DNA of 15,376 bases from an uncultured Oscillospiraceae bacterium (GTDB taxonomy: Bacteria > Bacillota > Clostridia > Oscillospirales > Oscillospiraceae). The stretch lies in NCBI GenBank assembly GCA_910588365.1, contig CAJUQS010000016.1:1-15376 (forward strand), in the 5' to 3' direction. This document shows positions 1-7,520 of the stretch, one piece after another. Below the pieces are notes generated by a model. The model saw only the letters and a list, made by a program, of their open reading frames with translations, did no database searches and was not told the origin of the DNA. A program made the position numbers and the translations under genes. Every line of letters starts with the position of its first letter. Position 1 is the stretch's first letter.

Positions 1-1
1 C

Positions 2-1672
2 AAGTACGCCGGCATGACCACCGATGAGTCCAACCCCGTGATTCTCGCGGACATGAAGGAGAGCGGCGCCCTCTTTGCCAGCGAGGACATCACCCACTCC
101 TACCCCCACTGCTGGCGGTGCAAGCACCCCATCATCTTCCGCGCCACCCCCCAGTGGTTCTGCTCCGTGGACGCCTTCAAGGACGCCGCCGTGGCCGCCA
201 CCGAGAACGTGCGCTGGATCCCCGGCTGGGGCAGGGAGCGGATGATCTCCATGATTCAGGAGCGCTCCGACTGGTGCATCTCCCGCCAGCGCCGCTGGGG
301 CCTGCCCATCCCCGTGTTCTACTGCGGGGACTGCGGCGGGAGCGTATGTGACGACGCCACCATCGGCGCGGTGTCCGGCCTCTTTGCCGCCGAGGGCTCC
401 AACGCCTGGTATGAGAAGGACGCGTCCGACATCCTGCCCGCCGGCTACAAGTGCCCCCACTGCGGCGGGACGCACTTCACCAAGGAGGAGGACACCCTGG
501 ACGGCTGGTTCGACTCCGGCTCCACCCACTTCGCCTCCATGCAGAAGGACCAGGGCTTCTGGCCCGCCACCGTTTACATGGAGGGCCTGGACCAGTACCG
601 CGGGTGGTTCCAGTCCAGCCTGCTGACCGCCGTGGGGGCCCTGGGACAGGGCGCGCCCTTCCAGGAGTGCGTCACCCACGGCTGGACCGTGGACGGCGAG
701 GGCAAGGCCATGCACAAAAGCTTGGGCAACGGCGTGGACCCCGCCGACATCTTCAAGAAGTACGGCGCGGACATGATCCGGCTGTGGGCCGGCTCTGCCG
801 ACTACCACGCGGATGTCAGATGCTCGGACAATATTTTCAAACAGCTCAGCCAGAACTACCTGAAGTTCCGCAACACCGCCCGGTACTGCCTGGGCAACCT
901 GGACGGCTTTGACGCGGACAGGCTGGTGAGCCCCGCTGAGATGCTGGAGCTGGACCGCTGGGCGGTGACTAAGCTCAACGCCCTCATCACCCGCTGCGAG
1001 GCCGCCTATCAGAATTACGAGTTCCACGTGGTCAGCCACGCGGTCAACGACTTCTGCGTGGTGGAGCTCTCCAGCTTCTATCTGGACATCATCAAGGACC
1101 GGCTCTACTGCGAGGAGACCGACGGCCTGCCCCGCCGCAGCGCCCAGACGGCCCTGTATCTCATTCTGGACACCATCACCAAGATCTTCGCCCCCATTCT
1201 GGCCTTCACCTGCGACGAGATCTGGCAGGCCATGCCCCACCGCGCCGGCGACGACGGCCGGAACGTGCTGCTCAACGAGATGAACAAGCCCTTTGCGGAC
1301 TACGCCCTGGAGGATGCCGCCATGGCACGCTGGGAGGAGATCATCAAGGTCCGCAATGCCGTGAATGCCGCCTTGGAATCCGCTCGGAACGAGAAGAAGA
1401 TCGGCAAGAGCCTGGAGGCCAGGGTGACGCTGCGGGCTGCTGACCCGGACAGCTTCCTCCTCCCGGAGATGGATGAGGACAGCATGGCCGATGTGTTCAT
1501 TGTCTCCCAGGTCGCTCTGGAGAAGGGCGGCGAGAACCTGGAGGTCCAGGTGGAGCCCGCCCAGGGCGCCAAGTGTGAGCGGTGTTGGAAGGTCCTGCCC
1601 TCTGTTGGCAGCGACAGCGAACACCCCACTCTCTGCGCCCGCTGCGCCAAGGTGGTGCGGAAGCTGGTTTAA
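2..1672 (+). CDS. ileS: Isoleucyl-tRNA synthetase, C-terminal 556 residues (5' end outside window)
   Basis: Charges tRNA-Ile with isoleucine in the cytoplasm. The reading frame is open from base 2, so the gene starts upstream. About 60% of the usual ~930 residues is visible. Seen from the ATG at 14: a Cys pair in PHCWRCKHP (residues 31-39), the class I core around RQRRWGLPIPVFYC (91-104), a CxxC pair pattern near 104-150, the GWFDSGSTHF region (164-173), the KMSKS-type loop as KAMHKSLGN (231-239), the anticodon-binding helical domain, and a C-terminal zinc finger (CERCWKV ... CARCAKV). The last finger identifies IleRS rather than ValRS or LeuRS. The loop reads AMHKS instead of KMSKS; the second Lys is kept, so activity is expected. 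The stop TAA is followed after 7 bases by a two-hairpin repeat and then by a GC hairpin terminator. Confidence 0.96.
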   Translation, partial: KYAGMTTDESNPVILADMKESGALFASEDITHSYPHCWRCKHPIIFRATPQWFCSVDAFKDAAVAATENVRWIPGWGRERMISMIQERSDWCISRQRRWGLPIPVFYCGDCGGSVCDDATIGAVSGLFAAEGSNAWYEKDASDILPAGYKCPHCGGTHFTKEEDTLDGWFDSGSTHFASMQKDQGFWPATVYMEGLDQYRGWFQSSLLTAVGALGQGAPFQECVTHGWTVDGEGKAMHKSLGNGVDPADIFKKYGADMIRLWAGSADYHADVRCSDNIFKQLSQNYLKFRNTARYCLGNLDGFDADRLVSPAEMLELDRWAVTKLNALITRCEAAYQNYEFHVVSHAVNDFCVVELSSFYLDIIKDRLYCEETDGLPRRSAQTALYLILDTITKIFAPILAFTCDEIWQAMPHRAGDDGRNVLLNEMNKPFADYALEDAAMARWEEIIKVRNAVNAALESARNEKKIGKSLEARVTLRAADPDSFLLPEMDEDSMADVFIVSQVALEKGGENLEVQVEPAQGAKCERCWKVLPSVGSDSEHPTLCARCAKVVRKLV

Positions 1673-1679
1673 GGCATAC

Positions 1680-1749
1680 ATTCTTTTTCTTTATGGATAA
1701 AGAAAAAGAATCAAAAAGAAACACTTTTTGCGCAAAGCTGCCGCTTTGC
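1680..1749 (+). repeat. Two-hairpin repeat, copy A, behind ileS
   Basis: Large palindrome: ttctttttctttat (1681-1694), loop gg, then its exact reverse complement (1697-1710); the outer a1680/t1711 also pairs. Next comes the conserved linker tcaaaaagaa (1711-1720) and a small hairpin gcaaagc (1732-1738), loop tgcc, gctttgc (1743-1749). It starts 7 bases after the ileS stop and has the gene's orientation. The element is not a standard terminator, since a separate GC hairpin terminator lies further down. Confidence 0.85.
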
Positions 1750-1800
1750 TTTGTGGCTATGCCGCGTCTCCAGGCAGACATGAATCAGAAATAAAAACAA

Positions 1801-1840
1801 AGCCGCCCCGGAATTGTCCGGGGCGGCTGGTTATTTTGCT
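1801..1840. terminator. Bidirectional GC hairpin terminator between ileS and mcp
   Basis: Perfect 12-bp stem agccgccccgga (1801-1812), loop attg, tccggggcggct (1817-1828). On the plus strand it is followed by ggttattttgct. On the minus strand it is followed by a better T-rich tract (tttgtttttatttc). It can therefore end both convergent transcripts, most strongly the chemoreceptor transcript. Confidence 0.8.
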
Positions 1841-1872
1841 TCATCTGGCGGCTGCGCACGGCGAAGCCCTAA

Positions 1873-1929
1873 GCAAAGCGACAGCTTTGCGCCAAAGTTC
1901 TTTTGATACTTTTCTTTCAAGAAAAGTAT
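1873..1929 (-). repeat. Two-hairpin repeat, copy B, behind the chemoreceptor gene
   Basis: Same architecture as copy A in the opposite orientation. The large palindrome is atacttttct (1906-1915), loop ttca, agaaaagtat (1920-1929). The linker on the minus strand is caaaagaac. The small hairpin is gcaaagc (1873-1879), loop gaca, gctttgc (1884-1890). On the minus strand the large hairpin begins 6 bases after the chemoreceptor stop codon. Confidence 0.85.
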
Positions 1930-1935
1930 GTATGC

Positions 1936-3588
1936 CTACGCCTTCAGGCGGAAGCGGCCGGTCTGCTCCTTGAGCAGGTTGACCTGCTCGAACAGCTCCG
2001 AGCTGACGGCCGCGGACTCCTCGCTGCTGGCGGAGTTGGTCTGGACCACGGAGGAGATCTGTCCGATACCCTCGGTGACCTGGGCGATGGCGATGGCCTC
2101 GCCCTGGACCGCCTCGGCGATCTCCCCGATCTCGCTGTTGGACTGGGTGACCAGCTCCTGGGCCCTGCGCAGGGTCTGGGAAACCTCGCCCACGATCTGA
2201 ACGCCCTGCTCGGCGGCGTGGACGGAGTTCTCAATGAGCTTCTTGGTAGCGGCGGCGGCCTCGTCGGACCGGCCGGCCAGGGAGCGGACCTCGTTTGCCA
2301 CCACGGAGAAGCCCTTGCCGGCAGTACCCGCCCGGGCGGCCTCCACGGCGGCGTTCAGCGCCAGGATGTTGGTCTGGAAAGCGATGTCGGAGATGGTGGC
2401 GATGATCTTCTCGATCTCGCCGGAGGCCCGTGTGATATCGTCCATGGCCGTCACCATCCGCTCCATCTGCGCGCTGGAGAGGCTGACCTGCTCGCCGGTG
2501 AGGCGGGCGTTCTCCTGGGCGCGGGCGGCGCCCTTGACGTTGTCCTCCGCCGCCTTGCGCAGATCGTCCAGGGTGGCGTACAGCTCCTCCACCGCGCTGG
2601 CCTGCTCGGTAGCGCCCTGAGCCAGCGCCTGGGCGCCGCTGGAGAGCTGCTCGGCGTTGCTGGACACCCGGCGCTCGGCCTGGTTGATCATGCCGAAGGC
2701 GGAGGAGATGGTGGCGGTGAAGCTGCTGATGGATTCCTCAATGGAGCGGAAATCGCCGATGTAATCCGTGGAGGTCTCCACATTGAAGTTGCCGGCGGAG
2801 AACTCGCCCATAATGCGGTTGATGTCCTCCACGTAGTCGTGGATATGTCCCAGGGACTGATCCAGGGTCCGCGCCAGATCGCCCAGCTCGTTGTTGGCCT
2901 CGTAGTGGAGATCCAGCTCCAGACGGCCCTCCTGGAGGGGCTGAGCCTTTTGGGTGATAAGCAGCATGGGCCGGACCACCTGGCGCAGCACATAGAGCAC
3001 CAGGGAAATCAGGCAGATCAGGGAGAGGCTCAGGCCGATGATGGAGGTCGCGTGCATCATCGCCACCGTCTGCCGCATCCTCTGGGTGGTCTCCGCGCTC
3101 AGATCGGTGCCCCGCTCCACCACCTCGTCCAGCAGGCCCACCAGGGTGGACAGGTTGGAGAGAATGGTCTTCTGGTAGAACTCCTGGGCGCTGGTCCGGC
3201 CGCTGCTCTCGATCAGCCCCAGGGCCTCGGCCGCGGACTCATGGAGCTCCTTGTGCAGGGGCTCGATCTTGCTGCGCAGGGACTGGACCGCCTCGTCCTC
3301 CATCCCCGCCTCGTTGTATAGCCACTGGCCCAGAGCGCAGGTCGTGGGGTCCTTGCTGCCGGTGAACTCCGTGCCGGCATAGAGGGCGTTGCTGAGGTTG
3401 GCGGACCACCGGTAGTGGGCCGCCTCGGCGGTCTGAATCTGGTTGAGCATGGAGGCCGTCTCGGCGGCGGCCTCTTCGGTATCCTGGATACGCATGATAT
3501 TGATCGTCATTGCGATACTGAACAAAAGCACGGAAGCCAGTGCCAGCGCTACCCGGATTCCCACCATCTTATTGATGCCTTTGCGCAT
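1936..3588 (-). CDS. Methyl-accepting chemotaxis protein with an extracytoplasmic CZB-like zinc-binding domain
   Basis: Transmembrane chemoreceptor that signals to the CheA/CheW array. Residues are counted from an in-frame ATG two codons upstream (3594). That ATG directly abuts the AGGAGG (3600-3595) with no spacer, whereas the ATG at 3588 has a 6-base spacer and is the likely start (550 residues). Membrane helices lie at about 12-34 and 182-203. Between them a CZB-like pattern is visible: H60 in HYRW, C86 in CALGQW (86-91), H114 and H118 in LHKELHE. A HAMP domain (about 204-256) and a second HAMP-like stretch follow. The signalling domain is about 305-550, with the hairpin tip around DIAFQTNILALNAAVEAARA (403-422). 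A promoter-like pair lies at 3683-3654. CZB domains are usually cytoplasmic, so this placement is unusual. The ligand is unknown. Confidence 0.93.
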   Translation of the reverse strand: MRKGINKMVGIRVALALASVLLFSIAMTINIMRIQDTEEAAAETASMLNQIQTAEAAHYRWSANLSNALYAGTEFTGSKDPTTCALGQWLYNEAGMEDEAVQSLRSKIEPLHKELHESAAEALGLIESSGRTSAQEFYQKTILSNLSTLVGLLDEVVERGTDLSAETTQRMRQTVAMMHATSIIGLSLSLICLISLVLYVLRQVVRPMLLITQKAQPLQEGRLELDLHYEANNELGDLARTLDQSLGHIHDYVEDINRIMGEFSAGNFNVETSTDYIGDFRSIEESISSFTATISSAFGMINQAERRVSSNAEQLSSGAQALAQGATEQASAVEELYATLDDLRKAAEDNVKGAARAQENARLTGEQVSLSSAQMERMVTAMDDITRASGEIEKIIATISDIAFQTNILALNAAVEAARAGTAGKGFSVVANEVRSLAGRSDEAAAATKKLIENSVHAAEQGVQIVGEVSQTLRRAQELVTQSNSEIGEIAEAVQGEAIAIAQVTEGIGQISSVVQTNSASSEESAAVSSELFEQVNLLKEQTGRFRLKA

Positions 3589-3594
3589 GGTCAT

Positions 3595-3600
3595 CCTCCT
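3595..3600 (-). promoter_or_regulatory. Shine-Dalgarno AGGAGG that decides the chemoreceptor start
   Basis: AGGAGG on the minus strand touches the first ATG (3594) but sits 6 bases before the second in-frame ATG (3588). Spacing favours the second ATG. Confidence 0.7.
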
Positions 3601-3653
3601 CTTTCTTTCCTAAAAATTTGACACAGCTGAATCTCAAACAAACTCACTGGTAC

Positions 3654-3683
3654 AGTATATCACATCCCCGCCGGGATTTTCAA
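3654..3683 (-). promoter_or_regulatory. Sigma-A type promoter of the chemoreceptor gene
   Basis: Minus strand -35 TTGAAA (3683-3678), 18-base spacer, -10 TATACT (3659-3654). Each hexamer matches the consensus at 5 of 6 positions. The implied leader is about 60 nt. No sigma-28 flagellar-type box was recognised. Confidence 0.6.
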
Positions 3684-3785
3684 TAGTTTCTTTGACGCTC
3701 GCGCCAAAAATCGTGCCCCCCCGGCGGCGGCCGCGGTTTTCCGCCGGGGTCCTGTACTTTTTTGGCAAATTTGCAAAAATGAGAC

Positions 3786-3814
3786 TGTACAAGCGGGGGG
3801 AAAAATGGTATAAT
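3786..3814 (+). promoter_or_regulatory. Promoter of hpf
   Basis: -35 TGTACA (3786-3791, 4 of 6), 17-base spacer, perfect -10 TATAAT (3809-3814). The leader before the hpf ATG is about 35 nt and contains AAGGAG at 3843-3848. A 10-bp palindrome, gcaaatttgc, lies just upstream (about 3764-3773) and could be an operator; this is untested. Confidence 0.65.
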
Positions 3815-3855
3815 ACACCCATCCCCTAAGGAGAAGCATTGAAAGGAGCGATTTT

Positions 3856-4395
3856 ATGAAGTTCACATTCACCTGCAAAAAGGTGTCCCTCAATGACTCC
3901 ATCAAGGAGTATGCCGAGAAGAAGATCTCCAAGCTGGACCGCTACTTCCGCGAGGACGCCGACGCACTTGTGACCTTCTCGGTGGAGAAGAGCCACCGCT
4001 GCGTGGTGGAAGTCACCATCGTCAGCGGCAGCACCCTCTTCCGCGCCCAGGAGGAGTCCCGGGACGGCGATATGCGGGGCGCTATCGACGCGGCCTGCTC
4101 CACCATTGACCGCCAGATCCGCAAGAACAAGACCCGTCTTTCCAAGCGCCTGCGCCAGGAGGCCCTGGTCCCCAGCGTCCCCGCCGAGTTCGATGTCAGC
4201 GAGGAGGCCGAGTTCCAGGTCGTGCGCACCAAGCGCGTCGCCGTCAAGCCCATGAGCGCGGATGAGGCGATTTTGCAGATGAACCTGCTGGATCACGACT
4301 TCTTTGTTTACCGCAACACCGACAACGTCATCAGCATCGTCTACCGCCGCAAGAACGGCGGCTACGGCCTGCTGGAGACCGACGGGATCGAATAA
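3856..4395 (+). CDS. hpf: Long-form ribosome hibernation promoting factor (HPF)
   Basis: Binds the 30S decoding region in stationary phase and drives formation of inactive 100S ribosome dimers. The 179 residues match the long form (about 180-190). The N-terminal S30AE/YfiA domain is at about 1-100, with the basic helix DRQIRKNKTRLSKRLRQ (85-101). A flexible linker follows (about 101-118). The C-terminal dimerisation domain is at about 120-178, with VVRTKRVAVKPMSADEAILQ and the end VYRRKNGGYGLLETD. The gene stands alone with its own promoter, an RBS (AAGGAG with a spacer of about 7) and a GC-rich terminator 24 bases past the stop, which suggests independent growth-phase control. Confidence 0.96.
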   Translation: MKFTFTCKKVSLNDSIKEYAEKKISKLDRYFREDADALVTFSVEKSHRCVVEVTIVSGSTLFRAQEESRDGDMRGAIDAACSTIDRQIRKNKTRLSKRLRQEALVPSVPAEFDVSEEAEFQVVRTKRVAVKPMSADEAILQMNLLDHDFFVYRNTDNVISIVYRRKNGGYGLLETDGIE

Positions 4396-4419
4396 GTAAG
4401 ACATCCGCAAAAGATATCA

Positions 4420-4460
4420 GCCGCCCCGGGAGCACGCCGCCCCCGGGGCGGCCCTTTTTG
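4420..4460 (+). terminator. Rho-independent terminator of hpf
   Basis: 11-bp stem gccgccccggg (4420-4430) with cccggggcggc (4442-4452), loop of 11 bases, followed by ccttttt. Confidence 0.85.
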
Positions 4461-4551
4461 CGGGCGGTCTGTTTGACCGGCAGGCCCGGCGCCTTTATAC
4501 TACCAGGATATGCAGCAGGCGGCGGGCGGCGATACAGCGCGGAAAAGGACG

Positions 4552-4587
4552 GACAGACAAAAAGGAGCCGCTGTCTTTGACAGCGGC
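4552..4587 (-). terminator. Rho-independent terminator of the S41 peptidase gene
   Basis: Perfect 9-bp stem: gccgctgtc (4567-4575), loop ttt, gacagcggc (4579-4587). Read on the minus strand it is followed by tcctttttgtct. It lies about 130 bases past the stop of the minus-strand S41 gene. Confidence 0.65.
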
Positions 4588-4714
4588 CCAGGCGGGTGGG
4601 ATATTGGAAAGCTTCCATAAAGTATAATACAACGGTTGTCCCCATTTGTAAATAGGAGGTTTTGCCGCTTTTGGGGAACCTTTGTCGAAAATTTCCGTTT
4701 TGGACCGTCCGCCT

Positions 4715-6478
4715 CTATTTTCCGGTCCGGATGTAGGCGATGGCCGCCTCCATCAGCTCGTCCCGGCCCTCCTTGATGCCCTGGATGGTGCGGGAGACGG
4801 GGATATCCGGGGTGATGCCCACCCGCTGGAGCTGACTGCCATCGTCCAGCTCGGCCCGGGCGGCGGTAAACTGGACCTCCAGATTTCCGGGGAGGGGCAG
4901 CCAGGCCACGCGGCTGAAGGCCCCGCTGGTATTCTGGCCCATGAGGACCACCTTCTCCCCCTTCCCAATGGTCCAGGCGGCGGACTCACCGGCGCTCTGG
5001 GTATGCTCGTTGACCAGGACCACCACTGGCTTATCATAGTGGTAGACTCCCCGCTGGGCGTCCTCGGGCCGGTATCCGTCGCTTTTAACCGTCTTCACAT
5101 AGGTACCGGGCACCGCCCCGGAGGGCGAGGCGTTGAGGAACACCGGGGCGTGCTCCGTGGTGAAGTAGGATGAAAGGCCGTCCAGGGCATAAAAATTGTA
5201 TTGGCGCAGGTCGATGACCAGCCCGTCCGTCTCGCGGAACAGCTCCATTGCGGGCCCATAGTGCTCGTCGCGGATCGCCTCCGGGTTGATGAGGCCGATG
5301 TTCCCCTCCAGGAGCAGATAGGGCTCCAGGGCGCTGCCGCCGGAGACGATCCCGCAGACGAAGGTCTCCTCCCTCCCGTCCCGCAGGACGGTCACCTCCG
5401 CCTCCTGGCCTCCCCACATCATAGCCAGGATATAGTCTGCATACCTGCTGAGGAACATCTCGTCTCTGGCGCAGGGCAAATAGGGCTTCATCTGCTGGGC
5501 GACTTCCTCCACGTCCGCGCCGTTCACACGCAGGATCACATCCCCCGGCTCCAGCGGGCAGTCCTCCGCTGTGCCGGAGACCACCAGCTTCCCCTCCGCC
5601 TCCGTCACGGGGATCGGGCCGGCGGAGCCGGAGCTGGCCGCGGCCAGCCCGTAGAGGGCCATCTCCAGCTGGTGGCCGGTGGCAATGGCTGCGTGGTTGT
5701 CGTGGAGCCCGGCGGACAGTGCCATCAGGGTGACTCCATAACTCGGTTGGTCATCTCCCTCCAACATGGCGGGGATGAGCTCGTCCAGACAGTCGTCCCA
5801 GTCCCGCTCCAGGAGGTCGTGGTAGGGGAAATAGTACTCCAGGGCGTTCCACATGCGAAACAGCCCCAGCAGGCGGTATCCGCTGTCGCTGTAGTCCATA
5901 TCGGGATAGCTCTGCTCCTTTGAAAAGATCGGGTAGGTCACCTGGAAAAGGGAATTCCTGTCAAATCTGACCGGCGCGGCTGTCCGCCTGACATCGGGGA
6001 TCTCCCCCAGCTGGCCCAGGTCCCCGGCCAGATCCTCCCCCAGACAGGCCGCGTCACGGGTCCAGGAGGTGTCCGTAATCACCAGCCGGTCCTCCTTCGA
6101 CGCCTCCGCCCACAGGGCCACCGGCTTGGTGGTGCCGTAGTCAATCTCACCCAGGCTTACAAACCACTCGTGGAGCAGCTCATTGACCTCCTGGTCCGTC
6201 TCCAGCTCCCGGACCTGGGGGATCAGCTCCAGCAGCTCCTCATCCCAGTCCCGCTCACCCAGCAGGAACACCGGATGGGTGTACTTCACGTACCCCCAGA
6301 CCTTGCACAGCCGTTTCAGCCGCTCCGTCTCCGTGACTGGCTGGGGCTCCAGGACCGCCTGATCAGGGGCTGGCGGGACCTCTCCCCCGGCCTTGCATCC
6401 GATCAGAGGCAGCACCAGACACACCGCCAGAACGGCGGCCAGCAGCCGGGTCCATCGCGTTTCTCTCGTTGTATTCAT
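4715..6478 (-). CDS. Lipoprotein of peptidase family S41 (tail-specific/tricorn-core type)
   Basis: Predicted surface-anchored serine protease, 587 residues. The start ATG at 6478 follows GGGAGG with 5 bases between and gives a clean lipoprotein signal: RWTRLLAAVLAV, then lipobox LPLIGC with Cys28. Two related helical modules follow: LKRLCKVWGYVKYTHP...ERDWDEELLELIPQ (54-88) and YRLLGLFRMWNALEYYFP...ERDWDDCLDELIPA (201-237). The motif LHDNH (258-262) resembles the L-x-D-x-H motif of S41B proteins. A PDZ-like segment (CPLEPGDVILRVNGADV) is at 307-323. The S41 core is about 390-565, with NEHTQSAGESA (490-500), so the likely nucleophile is S495 followed by E498. The GKG lysine of Ctp-type enzymes is absent, so a Ser-His tetrad of the S41B kind is more likely. 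The gene is monocistronic and divergent from the DUF969 cluster. Confidence 0.88.
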   Translation of the reverse strand: MNTTRETRWTRLLAAVLAVCLVLPLIGCKAGGEVPPAPDQAVLEPQPVTETERLKRLCKVWGYVKYTHPVFLLGERDWDEELLELIPQVRELETDQEVNELLHEWFVSLGEIDYGTTKPVALWAEASKEDRLVITDTSWTRDAACLGEDLAGDLGQLGEIPDVRRTAAPVRFDRNSLFQVTYPIFSKEQSYPDMDYSDSGYRLLGLFRMWNALEYYFPYHDLLERDWDDCLDELIPAMLEGDDQPSYGVTLMALSAGLHDNHAAIATGHQLEMALYGLAAASSGSAGPIPVTEAEGKLVVSGTAEDCPLEPGDVILRVNGADVEEVAQQMKPYLPCARDEMFLSRYADYILAMMWGGQEAEVTVLRDGREETFVCGIVSGGSALEPYLLLEGNIGLINPEAIRDEHYGPAMELFRETDGLVIDLRQYNFYALDGLSSYFTTEHAPVFLNASPSGAVPGTYVKTVKSDGYRPEDAQRGVYHYDKPVVVLVNEHTQSAGESAAWTIGKGEKVVLMGQNTSGAFSRVAWLPLPGNLEVQFTAARAELDDGSQLQRVGITPDIPVSRTIQGIKEGRDELMEAAIAYIRTGK

Positions 6479-6527
6479 ATCATCCTCCCTTTCCATTCCA
6501 GCTGGGCTTGTGCCATGTGACAAAATC

Positions 6528-6556
6528 AGTATAGCACCTTGAAGCGGGAATGTCCA
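6528..6556 (-). promoter_or_regulatory. Promoter of the S41 peptidase gene
   Basis: Minus strand -35 TGGACA (6556-6551, 5 of 6), 17-base spacer, -10 TATACT (6533-6528, 5 of 6). The leader to the ATG is about 43 nt. Confidence 0.65.
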
Positions 6557-6716
6557 TGACGTTTCGTGCAGGAAAGACTTCTTTTCCCCAAATATTATGG
6601 ACACAGCGTCCAGCCGACTGAGGGCCCCTTTTCCACTCCCGCAAAACATGTGAAATTTTTTTGATTTTCTCTATTTTATACAAAAATCTTTTCGACATTT
6701 TTCGCATTGTCTCCAA

Positions 6717-6745
6717 TTGACACAAAATCAATCTTCCGATAAAAT
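6717..6745 (+). promoter_or_regulatory. Promoter of the DUF969-DUF979-pcp cluster
   Basis: Perfect -35 TTGACA (6717-6722), 17-base spacer, -10 TAAAAT (6740-6745, 5 of 6). The leader is about 65 nt. This is the strongest promoter match in the window. Confidence 0.75.
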
Positions 6746-6815
6746 ATACGGGTATCGCCGGGAGGTAAAAATTCCCTCCAGGCAGAACAAAAAGAGAAGG
6801 AGTGGAGTGAATCTT

Positions 6816-7502
6816 ATGTTAAGCTTACTTGGCGTCCTGGTTGTGGTCATCGGCTTCGCGCTCAAGCTGGAGCCCATCGCAATCATCTTCGTCTCCGCAA
6901 TCGTCACGGCGGTCTGCGGCCAGATCCCCCCGGTGGAGCTGCTGGAAACGGTCGGCAGCACCTTCGTGGCAAACCGTACCCAGCTGATCACCATCATCCT
7001 GATGGTCCTCACCGGCACCCTGGAGCGCAACGGCCTGAAGGAGGCCGGCGCGGAGCTCATCCGCAAGCTGCAGGGCCTGTCCACCGGCATGCTCATGGCC
7101 GTGTGGGGCATTGCCCACGAGTTCTTCATCATCTTCAAGATCCCCATCGGCAGCGTCCCCGCCTACGTGCGCCCCATCCTGATGCCCATGACCGTGGGTA
7201 TCGTGGAGTCCAACGGCCGGGCTGTGGCCGAGGAGCACGAGGAGTGCATGAAGGCCCTGTACGGTATGCACTACAACGTGGGCAACTTCTTCGGCCAGTG
7301 CTGCTTCGCCGCCAACGCGTCGGTGCTGCTCATCCAGTCCACGCTGGCCAACATCGGCTATGAGGTGGACGTGATGCAGATCGTCCGGGTGCAGATCCCC
7401 GTGGCCGCCTTCGCCATGCTGATGGCCGCGGTCTACACCATCGTTGTGGACACCCGCATGAGCAAGAAGTGCTACGGTGCGGTCATGAAGACCCAGAAGT
7501 AA
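6816..7502 (+). CDS. DUF969 family membrane protein (putative permease subunit)
   Basis: 228 residues, mostly hydrophobic. Membrane segments are suggested at about 3-17, 20-35, 55-69, 91-107, 118-132, 160-176 and 195-211. The start MLSLLGVLVVVIGFALKLEP and the block HEFFIIFKIPIGSVPAYVRP (101-120) fit what I recall of DUF969. The family has no proven function but typically sits beside DUF979, and the pair is thought to form a transporter. The ATG at 6816 is preceded by GGAG with 8 bases between; a GTG at 6807 is an alternative with a short spacer from AAGGAG. The next gene begins 18 bases after the stop and has a strong RBS, so the two are co-transcribed. The pcp gene in the same cluster suggests pyroglutamate or pyroglutamyl-peptide transport (inference). 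Confidence 0.85.
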   Translation: MLSLLGVLVVVIGFALKLEPIAIIFVSAIVTAVCGQIPPVELLETVGSTFVANRTQLITIILMVLTGTLERNGLKEAGAELIRKLQGLSTGMLMAVWGIAHEFFIIFKIPIGSVPAYVRPILMPMTVGIVESNGRAVAEEHEECMKALYGMHYNVGNFFGQCCFAANASVLLIQSTLANIGYEVDVMQIVRVQIPVAAFAMLMAAVYTIVVDTRMSKKCYGAVMKTQK

Positions 7503-7520
7503 GGAAAGGAGGACGTATTT

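Larger units (their letters stand above)
4396..4714. other. Non-coding gap between hpf and the S41 gene
   Basis: It holds the hpf terminator (4420-4459) and a minus-strand terminator (4587-4552). There is also an isolated TATAAT (4623-4628) with no clear -35, a short palindrome acaacggttgt behind it, and an AGGAGG-like motif near 4651-4657 with no plausible start codon at the right distance. No gene is supported here. Confidence 0.5.
6479..6815. other. Divergent intergenic region, S41 gene / DUF969 cluster
   Basis: AT-rich stretch (about 6650-6750) between two divergently transcribed units. It contains one promoter for each direction (6556-6528 minus, 6717-6745 plus). The plus-strand open frame that continues upstream of the DUF969 start has no RBS-supported start and is not family-like. 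No other gene is supported. Confidence 0.6.

Noticed and set aside
1903..3321. 472-codon open frame on the plus strand opposite the chemoreceptor gene
   Set aside because: It is the antisense shadow of a clear chemoreceptor gene in GC-rich DNA. Its composition is low-complexity Gly/Leu/Asp and it has no RBS at its start.
4623..4681. TATAAT plus AGGAGG-like motif suggesting a small gene before the S41 terminal region
   Set aside because: No -35 at proper spacing and no start codon at a suitable distance from the SD-like motif. The only long frame there is antisense to the S41 gene.
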